Positions 31,957-43,000 of a stretch of DNA of 64,000 nucleotides are shown piece after piece. Numbering within the stretch: the stretch's first letter is position 1; each line of letters starts with the position of its first letter. The notes beneath the pieces were generated by a model. It was not told the origin of the DNA and ran no database searches. It was given only the letters and a program-made list of their open reading frames with translations. The stretch lies in the NCBI RefSeq assembly GCF_000317575.1, contig NC_019765.1:1-64000 (forward strand). The letters are read 5' to 3'. This stretch comes from Stanieria cyanosphaera PCC 7437. GTDB lineage: Bacteria; Cyanobacteriota; Cyanobacteriia; Cyanobacteriales; Xenococcaceae. Both the position numbers and the translations under genes were made by a program.

Positions 31957-34900
31957 AATTAGATTTAGTTTAAACTTGAAACTTTCGTAGAAGCTGAGAA
32001 TCGTAATAGTTTCAATTCCTCATAGGAATTATTAATAGTTTAAACTTTTATCTTTTCTCAATCAATTGATAAAGGTCGTAGTTTCAATTCCTCATAGGAA
32101 TTATTAATAGTTTAAACAATGAGTTTAAAGATTTGCTTATGGCGCAAGTTTGGTTTCAATTCCTCATAGGAATTATTAATAGTTTAAACATAGATGGAAA
32201 TTCCTCTTTCTTCGGAAAAAATTATCGAGTTTCAATTCCTCATAGGAATTATTAATAGTTTAAACATTGTTTCTCAGCAAACGTAATTGGTTGCCAGTCA
32301 TGTTTCAATTCCTCATAGGAATTATTAATAGTTTAAACGTGCTACGTTCGTAAACTTGCGTTTCAAAAGTCCCTGTTTCAATTCCTCATAGGAATTATTA
32401 ATAGTTTAAACGTGAGGGAATTGATATGTTTGCTCGTAAAGGTGATGTTTCAATTCCTCATAGGAATTATTAATAGTTTAAACCAATCCCCCCTTCGTCG
32501 AGGAGCAATACAGAGTTAGGTTTCAATTCCTCATAGGAATTATTAATAGTTTAAACTTTTGATAAGGTATTATGTTATTGAGGATAAATAAGTTTCAATT
32601 CAAACGGGTGTCGCAGGAACATGGCAACTATTCTGGGTATTATGTTATTGAGGATAAATAAGTTTCAATTCCTCATAGGAATTATTAATAGTTTAAACAG
32701 TTCGTCGTGCAACTAAGGTGCAGAAATAATGGAATTGTTTCAATTCCTCATAGGAATTATTAATAGTTTAAACCCATTAGCAGCAAACCAATTCAAACCA
32801 CGAAGACGTTTCAATTCCTCATAGGAATTATTAATAGTTTAAACGTTTTAAGCTCTTCAATAGTTTCATCAATTTGCTCTTTATGTTTCAATTCCTCATA
32901 GGAATTATTAATAGTTTAAACATTTATAACGATTGTTTGCAATATGGCGTAGGTAAAGGTTTCAATTCCTCATAGGAATTATTAATAGTTTAAACACTTA
33001 AACGAATCCGACCCCGTAAAAGTTGACCTGTCCTTGTTTCAATTCCTCATAGGAATTATTAATAGTTTAAACAAATTTGGCGATCGCTCGATAAAAAGTA
33101 GCTGAAGAGTTTCAATTCCTCATAGGAATTATTAATAGTTTAAACTTGATGGAATGGTTCGGAGTCGAATTTTTTCTGATGTTTCAATTCCTCATAGGAA
33201 TTATTAATAGTTTAAACAAATTTGCCCGTGTTCGAGCGTCTGTCCAATCCAGTTTCAATTCCTCATAGGAATTATTAATAGTTTAAACATAGTTCTCGCT
33301 TCTGCTTCGATTTTTTGAATTTGTTTCAATTCCTCATAGGAATTATTAATAGTTTAAACACTGCTGGTCGTATTGCTTTCCATAATTGGTCACAGGCTAG
33401 TTTCAATTCCTCATAGGAATTATTAATAGTTTAAACTAATAAAAATCTAGATCAAGATGATTTAAATGTACTGTTTCAATTCCTCATAGGAATTATTAAT
33501 AGTTTAAACGTAGGTAGCAAGATTTGATCGACTTCGGGGTTGGCGTTGATAGTTTCAATTCCTCATAGGAATTATTAATAGTTTAAACTTAGAGAGAATT
33601 TAGATTACAATCGCAATCTTTTAGTTTCAATTCCTCATAGGAATTATTAATAGTTTAAACTATCTTCCGTCGATCGCGATTTGAGTTCTTTTGGTTTCAA
33701 TTCCTCATAGGAATTATTAATAGTTTAAACATCGGCTGCATCTAATGCAGGTGCAGCACTCCTGGCTGTTTCAATTCCTCATAGGAATTATTAATAGTTT
33801 AAACCGATTCAAAAGTAAATACCTCAGAATACTTTATTTGTTTCAATTCCTCATAGGAATTATTAATAGTTTAAACGTAAGTACTGAGCGAACATTTTAC
33901 TTAGTTCTTCTTTGTTTCAATTCCTCATAGGAATTATTAATAGTTTAAACTTCAAGATTTATTTGAAGATGTTACTGATTCTAAGTTTCAATTCCTCATA
34001 GGAATTATTAATAGTTTAAACAGTGGAGAATGAAACTAAAGTAGCTTGGTATGCTGTTTCAATTCCTCATAGGAATTATTAATAGTTTAAACGTAGTACA
34101 TACTCAGTAGTACCATCATCGGCGGTATAGTTTCAATTCCTCATAGGAATTATTAATAGTTTAAACTTAATAACTGGAAAAATATTAAAGGGTTTAACTA
34201 CGTTTCAATTCCTCATAGGAATTATTAATAGTTTAAACTTGAAAATATATATTTTCTCCTTCTTCCCAATTTTGTTTCAATTCCTCATAGGAATTATTAA
34301 TAGTTTAAACCTATCCCAGTTATCTTTTTGATCAAACCAATCAATGTTTCAATTCCTCATAGGAATTATTAATAGTTTAAACCCAGAAAAATAAGCTAGA
34401 TTTGCTATTGTATATTTAGTGTTTCAATTCCTCATAGGAATTATTAATAGTTTAAACCATTTGAGAATTAGAGAGAGCAAGAGCAATAGATCGTTTCAAT
34501 TCCTCATAGGAATTATTAATAGTTTAAACTGGAAACTACAGCACCAGTAGAACTACAAGCTTCTGTTTCAATTCCTCATAGGAATTATTAATAGTTTAAA
34601 CTAGACAGATCGATTAAATTTTGAACTGTTTTAATTGCGGCCGTTTCAATTCCTCATAGGAATTATTAATAGTTTAAACTCAAGTCTTACCACAGCAGCT
34701 TGAGCCGTATCCGCAGGTTTCAATTCCTCATAGGAATTATTAATAGTTTAAACACAAAGTAGTTGATTATTTAGAAATTGATTTTACTTTTGTTTCAATT
34801 CCTCATAGGAATTATTAATAGTTTAAACGATTTTTTCAATGGCTGGCTGTAGCTTTTTGAGGTTTCAATTCCTCATAGGAATTATTAATAGTTTAAACTA

Positions 34901-35193
34901 TTTCATTCAATGGGCGCACTACTCCACCAGAAATGTTTCAATTCCTCATAGGAATTATTAATAGTTTAAACACATGGTAATTCAACCGTTGCCGTATCAT
35001 TGGAAGTGTTTCAATTCCTCATAGGAATTATTAATAGTTTAAACTAGCTGAAACTTTAGCAGAATTATGGGGAGCAATTTTGTTTCAATTCCTCATAGGA
35101 ATTATTAATAGTTTAAACTAATCAAGTTGTAAATAAAGATTAGTTGTAGTTCCCAAGTTTCAATTCCTCATAGGAATTATTAATAGTTTAAAC
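31957..35193 (-). CRISPR. Type I-D CRISPR array, 43 intact repeats
   Basis: A 37-bp repeat (plus strand begins GTTTCAATTCCTCATAGG and ends TTATTAATAGTTTAAAC) recurs every 70-79 bp from 32009 to 35193, with 33-42-nt spacers. Read on the minus strand, the repeat ends ATTGAAAC after a hairpin ATTCC-TATGA-GGAAT, the form processed by Cas6 to give an 8-nt handle; so crRNA is made leftwards, away from the cas genes, and the leader is at 35194-35426. The unit at 32592 is reduced to 14 bases (GTTTCAATTC + AAAC). A degenerate terminal copy (last 19 bases 16/19 identical) ends at 31975. All other repeats appear identical. Confidence 0.97.
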
Positions 35194-35426
35194 CGCGGTA
35201 GTTCAAAAACATTGATATATTTAGTTTTCAAGGTTCGTTTGCGCGGTATTGGGTTGATGATAGCACAAAGGACAAGAAAAACAGAGCCAAAATTGCTGAA
35301 ACCTTTATACTGTATAGTGCGCGGAACTATGCCAAACTCAATTGCTTGCAAAGCTATACTGGGTAAGAATTTACAGGAACTTATAACTTTACTCATTTTA
35401 TACACCTACCCTACCGCGCATATATC
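35194..35426 (-). promoter_or_regulatory. CRISPR leader between cas2 and the array
   Basis: This 233-bp AT-rich stretch lies directly before the leader-proximal repeat. On the minus strand the motif TACCGCG touches the first repeat (35200-35194) and recurs at 35247-35241, with inverted or partial forms at 35412-35419 and 35319-35324. It contains promoter-like ATACAGTATAAAGG (about 35314-35301). The even spacing of the GC motif in an AT-rich leader suggests protein binding during spacer acquisition or transcription. Confidence 0.65.
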
Positions 35427-35702
35427 TTACTCAACAAAGAAAATTGTATCGTCTCGAACTAGTTCACCACCAATGCGCTCAATCTTATTTTGACAACAAC
35501 TACATAAAAAATAAAAACGAATACTATCGGTATCAGAGTTGATTATTTTTTTGAGACGCGATCGCAGTTTAGCATACTCAGTTTTGGTTAAATTACATTC
35601 AAACAAACTATACTGCATCCATTGACCATAAGAAGATAAAATATCGTGAATTTTAGTGCGTCGCTTATCTTCAGATATATCGTAACTAACTATCACAAAC
35701 AT
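35427..35702 (-). CDS. cas2: Cas2 adaptation protein
   Basis: 91 residues. Ferredoxin-like fold with the N-terminal VIVSYDIS strand (D8) and FECNLTKTEYAKLRSRL, then DSIRFYFLC and the C-terminal strand ending DDTIFFVE. Cas2 bridges two Cas1 dimers in the spacer-integration complex. It is the last gene of the cas operon, 3 bp after cas1, next to the leader. Length is normal. Confidence 0.95.
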   Translation of the reverse strand: MFVIVSYDISEDKRRTKIHDILSSYGQWMQYSLFECNLTKTEYAKLRSRLKKIINSDTDSIRFYFLCSCCQNKIERIGGELVRDDTIFFVE

Positions 35703-35705
35703 AGA

Positions 35706-36713
35706 TTACTTCAAAATCAGTGGAGGATATTTATCGGTTTCTTCCATCAAGTATTTAGCTATCAGTCTGGCTTGAATTTCAAAAGCCTCTTGGTAGGTAC
35801 ACTGACGTTTTAAGACAGGATGTTTAAATACAGATTGTTTCTTTTGTTCGTAAAGACGGAGAAATACTTTTAATCCTTCTTTGGTTAGAGAAACCGCATT
35901 ACTAATTGGTTCGCTAGTAAAGTCATTGGGAGTTAGCTTTTCTTTATTAATAGCATTCAAAACTATTGCATCGACTACTAAAGGTCGAAATTCTTCCATC
36001 AAATCTAACGCCAAGGATGGTCTACCGTATCTTTGATAATGGAGATAACCCAAATAAGGATCGAATCCGACTATGTTGACTGCACTTTGAAGATCGTGTC
36101 TGAGTAATGAGTAACCGAGACTCAGTAAAGAATTAACTGGATCGGTTGGTGGACGACGCACGCGGGATTTAAAGTTAAAATTAGGGTTTTGAATTAATCG
36201 GTCAAAACAACCAAAATATGCAGCACTTCCCGCACCTTCTAATCCTCTGAGAGAGTCTATATTATTACTTAAATCTATTGGCGCGATCGCTTGTTCTAAT
36301 TTAGTGATTGCTGTATCTAAATTTAGTTCGGGATATTCGCGACGACGACGCATTAATAGGTGGCGATAGTTTTTCAATTTTCCTCTCACAAAGCCACGTA
36401 CTAAATGGATAGCGGTTGCTGTTTCTCCCGCAGCTAACCACTGTGCTTTTCTAATAAAAATGTTTTTAGTTAATTCTGGTTGCAGACATCCTTCATATTT
36501 TCCCGTAGCACTGACAAAACTAAGAGGAATTTTTCTTTCTAACAGTTCTTTAATGATGGCGGGAGAGATGGTAGCCTGTCCCATAATTACCAATCCATCA
36601 ATTTTGATTAATGGAACGTCTAGTAATTTTTTCTTGTCTGCTTTCACCGTTAGTCTTTCATCGGTTTTGCCGATAAATGAATTGTATTCTTGAGTAATAT
36701 AGACTGTTCCCAT
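35706..36713 (-). CDS. cas1: Cas1 integrase
   Basis: 335 residues. The N-terminal beta domain (GTVYITQEYNSFIGKTDERL) is followed by the helical catalytic domain with E159 (LRGLEGAGSAAYFG), H225 (YLGYLHYQRYGRPSLALDLMEEFRP) and D237/E240. Cas1 joins new spacers at the leader-proximal repeat. It is preceded by cas4 and followed closely by cas2, the usual adaptation module of type I-D. All metal ligands are present, so acquisition should work. Confidence 0.96.
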   Translation of the reverse strand: MGTVYITQEYNSFIGKTDERLTVKADKKKLLDVPLIKIDGLVIMGQATISPAIIKELLERKIPLSFVSATGKYEGCLQPELTKNIFIRKAQWLAAGETATAIHLVRGFVRGKLKNYRHLLMRRRREYPELNLDTAITKLEQAIAPIDLSNNIDSLRGLEGAGSAAYFGCFDRLIQNPNFNFKSRVRRPPTDPVNSLLSLGYSLLRHDLQSAVNIVGFDPYLGYLHYQRYGRPSLALDLMEEFRPLVVDAIVLNAINKEKLTPNDFTSEPISNAVSLTKEGLKVFLRLYEQKKQSVFKHPVLKRQCTYQEAFEIQARLIAKYLMEETDKYPPLILK

Positions 36714-36754
36714 CTCATCTTGCTCCTAATTAGTTTTTATATAAAATTTGCTGT

Positions 36755-37345
36755 TTATTCTTGATAACGCTTTACCTTATTCGCAGCTTGAGGCAAACAG
36801 CAAGAGTAAAGACTACAGCCCTTACAGCGAGGCTTGTAAACTGGAGATGGTATCTTGCCAGTTATCATCATGGCTTGAATCTCTGCGATTGTCGCGATCG
36901 CTTTTTCTCGTAAATTTCGGTCTATATTTATTTCCTGACGTTGATGGGAATGAGCGTAATAAACATAACCCGTAGTAACGGATAACCCTGTCATTTCTTC
37001 TAGGCATAATGCTTGTCCGCAGACTTGCAGCGCATCATTACTCCAGTCATCTCTTTTACCCCGCTTGTATTCGACTGGATAAAGTTCGCCCTTTTCACTT
37101 TCAATTAAATCGGATTTACCAATAAGTCCGTATTGTTCGCTCTTTAGCCAAATCGCTCTTATTTGCCAGGTATATTCTCGATTTTCTTGGCTAATTGTAT
37201 GAACTCTTTCATGTAAACTCGTTCCTTCAATAGTGTAATGATTATCGATAAAATCGCCCAGGCAAAACATTCGACCGCAGCGATGGGGGCAATAGGCGTA
37301 ATGGTTGAGTGCTGCTATCGGGACATAATTTTCTTCTCGATCCAT
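36755..37345 (-). CDS. cas4: Cas4 nuclease
   Basis: 196 residues. RecB-like nuclease with an iron-sulphur cluster site: C19 (YCPHRC) at the N-terminus and C174, C177, C182/C183 (RCKGCSLYSCC) at the C-terminus; catalytic residues H45 (LHERVH), D79 (GKSDLI) and E92-K94 (YPVEYKRG). Cas4 trims prespacers and helps select the PAM. The gene is 5 bp after cas6 and 41 bp before cas1. Confidence 0.95.
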   Translation of the reverse strand: MDREENYVPIAALNHYAYCPHRCGRMFCLGDFIDNHYTIEGTSLHERVHTISQENREYTWQIRAIWLKSEQYGLIGKSDLIESEKGELYPVEYKRGKRDDWSNDALQVCGQALCLEEMTGLSVTTGYVYYAHSHQRQEINIDRNLREKAIATIAEIQAMMITGKIPSPVYKPRCKGCSLYSCCLPQAANKVKRYQE

Positions 37346-37350
37346 AATGT

Positions 37351-38175
37351 TTAATTATTGATTCTCCTGACCATTCCCATACCCATAGTGGTCTTTTTTC
37401 CCATGCCACAATAGAGGGCAAAGTCAGCTAAAGTATTAAGATATTTAATTTGTTGGAGATCGATATTGCCAAAAGCCTGATAGCTTATCTCACCGACGCA
37501 ACCAATTAGTTTACTTTTGCTGTAGTCACTGACCATTTCGGTATGAATGTTGAAATAGCTGGGAAATAAAGATAATAGCGATAATTCTGTTTCTGGAATT
37601 TCAATATTGCTGTATTTATTCCAACGTTTGCATAAACTTTTGAAGATATTTTCGGGAGTTGGTAAAGAGTCATTTTGTTTTCCCTTACCAAAAGTCGTGG
37701 GAGTGGCAAAGGAAAAGGTAAATTTATTGTTATTAGCGGATGCTTCTTCGTAAAGCCGAGCGTAGGGAATAGCATTAGACCAAGGTTGGTTAGGTTGAGA
37801 TGTTCCGAGAATACTGGAAATCTTTAAATCTGCATTCCCCAAATGCCATGGTTTTTCGGGATTTATATTTAGCCAAAGTTGAGTTAGTTTACCAAAGAGA
37901 CTTTCATCTAATAAAGATATACGCCACCAACAGGGAGTGTTGACGGGTATCGGTTTGTTGTGTTGGTATTGTATTTTCTGGTTTTTATTTCCCACAATTT
38001 GTAAGGGAGAAATAGTAAAAGCTTTGTTAGTTTTTTGTTCGTGTAAATAGTCTCCCAAAGAGCGATCGCAATGGCTGACGATATTGAGGAATAAAGCGTG
38101 TAGGTGTTTTCCTTGAGAGTAACCTGGGGATATGGGAGATAGTGGCAGTAGGTTTAAAACGAGACTGTAGGGCAT
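37351..38175 (-). CDS. cas6: Cas6 crRNA endonuclease (type I-D)
   Basis: 274 residues. RAMP fold: N-terminal strand SLVLNLLPLSPI, HALFLNIVSHCD, and the C-terminal glycine-rich segment ADFALYCGMGKKTTMGMGMVRR, typical of Cas6. It cuts the repeat RNA 8 nt upstream of the spacer after the small hairpin. Possible catalytic histidines are H26/H35. It lies 16 bp after csc1. Confidence 0.9.
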   Translation of the reverse strand: MPYSLVLNLLPLSPISPGYSQGKHLHALFLNIVSHCDRSLGDYLHEQKTNKAFTISPLQIVGNKNQKIQYQHNKPIPVNTPCWWRISLLDESLFGKLTQLWLNINPEKPWHLGNADLKISSILGTSQPNQPWSNAIPYARLYEEASANNNKFTFSFATPTTFGKGKQNDSLPTPENIFKSLCKRWNKYSNIEIPETELSLLSLFPSYFNIHTEMVSDYSKSKLIGCVGEISYQAFGNIDLQQIKYLNTLADFALYCGMGKKTTMGMGMVRRINN

Positions 38176-38191
38176 GATAAACTAAAAACTT

Positions 38192-38896
38192 TTAACTAAA
38201 ACGATATTGCATATTGACGGGAATTTTTAAGTTATTATCGATTTGATAAAATTGCCCCTGTATTTGAGCATTTTGAATTAAACTAACAGGAGGCATATTA
38301 ATCACGTCGTAGCTAAAAACTTGATTGGTGAACATGACATCTAAAGGGTTTAAAGGATGAATACAAGTAAATAAACCTTGATGTGCTTTGATAGATGTTA
38401 ATTGTTCAAATATTACTTGTGCTTTACTCATCCATTTGCCAAGACGTATCCATTTCCATTGAGGAAAATTTAAGGGACTTTCAGAAATAATAAAAAACTC
38501 AAATTGGCTTTCTACTGCTATTTCTTTTGCTCTGCCAAAGCTAGGAATATTTTTTTGCGTCTTTTCCATTTCTACATGATAGTTATTGTTAGCATACTTC
38601 CAAGTATTTAAAACAGAAGTGTGATTTAAAGATTTTGCTGGAGTAACGTAAATTTTTTGTTGATTTAAAGGTGTTAAATGTTGCTTGTATTGGGGCATTT
38701 GTTCGGCAGAAAAGTAGCGATAAGAATGTTCTTCAGCAACATTAGTAGCGTATTTTTTGCTATCTATTAAACCCAAAGCATAGCAAAGGGCATAATTATG
38801 TAAAATTGGTTCTGTTTCGTATAGTCTGCCTATTTCACGGGTAGCAAAATAGAGACTGTCGTGAAGTTCTAATTGACAGCGATAGATAGTAGTCAT
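38192..38896 (-). CDS. csc1: Csc1 (Cas5-like) subunit of the type I-D effector
   Basis: 234 residues from the ATG at 38896 (MTTIYRCQLELHDSLYFATREIGRLYETEPILHNYALCYALG), the usual start of the family; the frame is open to 38965, but the extra 23 residues are hydrophobic and not conserved. Csc1 (also called Cas5d of I-D) binds the crRNA 5' handle in Cascade. The start is separated from csc2 by a stem-loop at 38948-38968. Confidence 0.93.
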   Translation of the reverse strand: MTTIYRCQLELHDSLYFATREIGRLYETEPILHNYALCYALGLIDSKKYATNVAEEHSYRYFSAEQMPQYKQHLTPLNQQKIYVTPAKSLNHTSVLNTWKYANNNYHVEMEKTQKNIPSFGRAKEIAVESQFEFFIISESPLNFPQWKWIRLGKWMSKAQVIFEQLTSIKAHQGLFTCIHPLNPLDVMFTNQVFSYDVINMPPVSLIQNAQIQGQFYQIDNNLKIPVNMQYRFS

Positions 38897-38947
38897 GAAG
38901 GGATAGAGAAAGTTTACTTTTCTAAGGATTAGGGAGAATCGAATAAT

Positions 38948-38968
38948 AAGGTGGGCAATCCCCACCTT
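38948..38968 (-). terminator. Stem-loop between csc2 and csc1
   Basis: AAGGTGGG (38948-38955) and CCCACCTT (38961-38968) form an 8-bp stem with a 5-nt loop, 5 bp after the csc2 stop. On the minus strand it is followed by ATTATTCG, too weak a T-tract for full termination. It may attenuate or stabilise the mRNA end and keep the backbone subunit Csc2 in excess over Csc1. Confidence 0.45.
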
Positions 38969-38973
38969 AAGAA

Positions 38974-39975
38974 TTATTTTGATTTAGCGGTTTTTTTATC
39001 TTTATCTTTATCTTTTGACTTTGTAATGTAATTGTCAAAGTAATTTTGTGCTTCTTGATTAGCCTTGGTTAAGATTGCTTTGATATTTTCTTCACTACCA
39101 GTCAAAGTTTTTACGTCATTTAAAATAGGAGTAAAATTATCGCCAATAAAATCTTGATGAACGATAAATTCTTGTGACATTAGTTGTTCAATTGCTTCTT
39201 TTGCTGCTCGATCGACTTCGTCTTCATTTAAAGGATCGAGAGAGTTAATTTTTCCTCCTAATTTATCATAAATTGCTTGAGTCCAACGTAAGTTGCTAAC
39301 TATTTCTCCGTCGGCAAAAATAACGCCAATTAATTCATTTCTAATCCTTCCTGTTCTAGTAGTTTGTGCGCCATAATGACGGGTACGAAGAATGTTATTA
39401 AATACATAAAGAAAACTAGCTTCTGTGGGATCTTTTAGGGTAACAATACTAGGAAAAAACACTTGAGGGCGAATGTGATCTTGTTGATTAATTCTGCTAG
39501 TAACTTCCCCATTTTTACTCATTGTGCCATGTTCATAAGGAGCATTAAGAGTAAATGTTTCGTGGGATTCATCAAAAGAAGTAATAGAATAGGCAGAATC
39601 TACTACTACTTTAGATTTTTCCGAACCTCCATCACCGATCGCAAATCCATAAATAATACAGTCAGCATTGTTTTTAGCAAAGTCAACATTGTATTCACAT
39701 TCATCTGGTTTTACTAAACCATAATTGCGTAATAATTCTCTACCAATTAATCTTTCTGGGGTTGATTGTTTGCGCTTGAACATAGTTAAGCGACTGATAG
39801 GATTTTGATTGGTAATACCCGCTCTTACTCTAGCTTTATTTAATTCACCATCAGTTTGAAATAAAGGGTAAGATTCGGTAACACGAATGGTTAAGAAATG
39901 AGCGTATTTTCCCATTGGTTTGTAGGGAATTTCAGCATGAAAGTATTTAGCGTCGATAGATTTTAAAAATGTCAT
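38974..39975 (-). CDS. csc2: Csc2 (Cas7-like) backbone subunit of the type I-D effector
   Basis: 333 residues. Cas7-family pattern: KYFHAEIPYKPMGKYAHFLTIRVTESYPLFQTDG, PISRLTMFKRKQSTPERLIGRELLR, VFFPSIVTLKDPTEASFLYVFNNILRTRHYGAQTTRTGRIRN, with the basic thumb residues binding crRNA. Several Csc2 copies line the guide RNA in the complex. The C-terminus is a Lys/Asp tail (KSKDKDKDKKTAKSK). It follows cas10d by 82 bp. Confidence 0.95.
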   Translation of the reverse strand: MTFLKSIDAKYFHAEIPYKPMGKYAHFLTIRVTESYPLFQTDGELNKARVRAGITNQNPISRLTMFKRKQSTPERLIGRELLRNYGLVKPDECEYNVDFAKNNADCIIYGFAIGDGGSEKSKVVVDSAYSITSFDESHETFTLNAPYEHGTMSKNGEVTSRINQQDHIRPQVFFPSIVTLKDPTEASFLYVFNNILRTRHYGAQTTRTGRIRNELIGVIFADGEIVSNLRWTQAIYDKLGGKINSLDPLNEDEVDRAAKEAIEQLMSQEFIVHQDFIGDNFTPILNDVKTLTGSEENIKAILTKANQEAQNYFDNYITKSKDKDKDKKTAKSK

Positions 39976-40057
39976 AATTTACTCCTGGTATGTTAATAGA
40001 TTGTTTGGCAATTGTCGCCCCTAAATCTCTCAATAATAGGGAACTTTGATTCTGTAT

Positions 40058-43000
40058 TTATTCTTCAGAGTCATCTGGATTATTCTTCTTCTTTTCTTCT
40101 ATATCTTTATCATTTTCTAAGCGATATAAAAACTCGCAAGTATCGCGAATTAAATTGATTTGTTTGCCAGCTAAACGAGCGCGATCGCCTGCAAAAGATT
40201 TTTCAAATACTTCCTCGACAAAATAACGGGAAAATTCTAAGATTGCTTGTCTTTCTTTATCTCTTTCTTGGTTAGTAAATACCCATCTTCCGTCAGCAGT
40301 AGAAGCATGAACACGATCCATTAATTTAGTAACTTCAGCAGCTACAGCATGAACTAATGTTTCACCATGAAAAACAGTTGATTCGGCTTTCAAAATTGTG
40401 TCTGCTGCAATCTCAATTGGCTTTAAAACAGCATTAGCTTTAGGATTATATAGTTTATTTGCTCGATAAAACTTACGATAAAGTTCTGTCAATTGTAGTG
40501 GATGATTTAAAGGTGATTTTGCTAATTTTTCCATATTCCATTCTTGTTTGGTGAAATTATATTGAGCATAGGGATCAAAACAGGGATAAAAATGATAGGC
40601 ATAAAGCTTAATCTTTTCTATTCTGGCTGTGTCAACATTTTGTCTGCGTACCCATTGATTGAGATAATTAAAAACATACAAAGGGCTAGTTTCTAAATCT
40701 TTAGCTAGTTCGGTTAATTTACCCCAGTTAGAGTTATAACCAGACTTTCCTTGTTTGGCATTAACATCTAAATGAATGGCATAAGCAGCAGTTAAAACAT
40801 TCAAAGGTGCGGGATAATTTTTATCTCCTTCTTCCCAACCCTCTAAGATATAGTCGAGCCTAAAGCGATCGCGTTTGGTAAGAACTTTAAAAGCTTGAGG
40901 CGCACTATCGAGAAATACTGTTTCTTCAAATTCCGTACCATCGGTAAAAGGAGGAATGGGAGATTCAGAAACAACTGTTTTGACATCGAGAATCATGGGG
41001 AAGGCAAAAGCTAACCAAGCGGGCATCACCCAAGATTCGGTATCGGTACTATCTCTACCTGGGGGTAATGCCATGAAATAAAAAGTCAGGGGTAAGTCAT
41101 CGGGATAGGACAGTTTAAAGCTATAATCTTTCTTATAATTGGGGTCATCTTCTGGTAAATTTTGCTTGACTTGTAAATCCTCATCAATCAAAAAAGCATC
41201 CACACTTTGATAGCGTTGTTTACTAAAGTTCGCTTGCAACTCATTGTTAATAAAATGGTTGCGTACTCCACTACTAAAGCGAGTTTGGGCGATATTAGCA
41301 TAGGCATAGGTTAAGAATTTATTGGTTTCTGGGGTAAAGTAATAGGTAGGGTAAAAGTAAAGATAACGATACTTACCATCTTCAAAGCGTTTACCCACTG
41401 CTTGAGTATTGTTCATCAAGATTTGCCTCAGCATCATCTCCACGCCAGCAATACTAGAGATGTTGCGTTTGGCGTTTGAACCTCCTAACATTTGCTTGTT
41501 GGTATATACCTGGGGGGTAAACAATACCGCCGACTCCATTTGTTCGGTGACGGTGTAAGCAGAATGGGAAATCGAACAAATTAACTGTCTTCCCCTCCCT
41601 GGTTTTTTAGCTAGTTGGTAATTATTTAATTCATCAAGAAATACTTGTGCTGTGGTATGACTCCCCTCTCCTTGTCTTTCTCCCCTCTCCTTATAGGAGA
41701 GGGGTTGGGGGAGAGGTAACATGACAATACGATTTACCCACAATCTCAAATCATCCCAACCATCAGGTAACTCATACTTGTCAACAATAGGTTGAATCAA
41801 CCCCGCGATAAATTCAATTAACTTTTCTCCTGTTTCCCGAACATCTTCAATACCAGGGTTGTGTTGTAAATATTTAGCTGCAAGATAATACCATTCATAA
41901 GGTACACCTCCAGTATTTCCCTTGAGCTTTAATTCCTTAAGACTTTGGTTGATATTCTGTATTTCTCTAATTTGCGGAATATATTGTTTTAAGTTCCAGT
42001 ATTCAGCTATTTCAATTATTAAATCTATATCGGGTAACTTTTCAGCTTCCTTGTCTGTAAGTGCTTTAATGACAGCTTCAATCTGATTAACCTTTTCTCC
42101 CCATATCTTACGACTGACAACATCGCCGAATTCCGCCAAGCGATCGCATCTGATATCATCTTCAAAGGTAAAGTCATAATCTGTCGGTAAAACACCCTGT
42201 TGCTGAAACTTGACTAAATTATTACTGCGACTTTTAGCCACAGAAGATTTTTTATCATTTAAAATCCGTAATGTAGCCCTTAAAGCTACCTGCATCAAGC
42301 CAACAATATTAAAAAACTGTTCGTAATAGTCTGCATATTTCATCCCTTTTCCATCTCTACCAAAACCAGTCTGACTTTGCATTAATCTGTCAGCGCACAA
42401 TTGTTTGATACTAGAAATAACTCTATTGGGGATATCTGCAATAGAAATACTCGGTGCATCTTTAGCAGCTAAATAAATAACTCCTGTAGGCAAATATAGA
42501 AGAGGTTGATAATAATTATTGTCTTCAGTATTTAAATCTGTATGCGCCTGAATTAAGGCATTATTTACTACATTAGTTAATACTCCGCGATTTTCTGCCA
42601 GACGATGATAAGTAAACTTTAATTGCCCATCACTAAGATTATGAATTAATCCTTTAAGACGATCGTGTTCGGCATCTTGAGGATGTTTAATAATTGATGC
42701 TAAAGAATCTGCCAAGCAACATAAATCGGCAAGACAAATTAAAGTACGATCTTTTAACTTTGGGTTTAATCCATATTCTGAAAGATTGAGATTTGTATCG
42801 TAACGAACTTGAGTATTATAAGCAATAAATAACAAGTCATCTAAATAATCTTGCCATTGTTCGTCTTCTTCTAAATCCGCAGTAAGAAACTTATCTAAAC
42901 TAAGTTCAGTAACGATTATACTGAGAATTTCTCGATGTTCTTCGATAGATAGCTTACGAATATCTAAATTATTGTCTTTGTATTTATTTGGTATACAAGC

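Noticed and set aside
33745-33930. 61-residue open frame
   Set aside because: It is translated CRISPR repeat and spacer sequence.
35160-35493. Two open frames (minus 35160-35405, plus 35212-35493)
   Set aside because: They lie in the CRISPR leader and overlap cas2; composition is not protein-like and there is no ribosome site.
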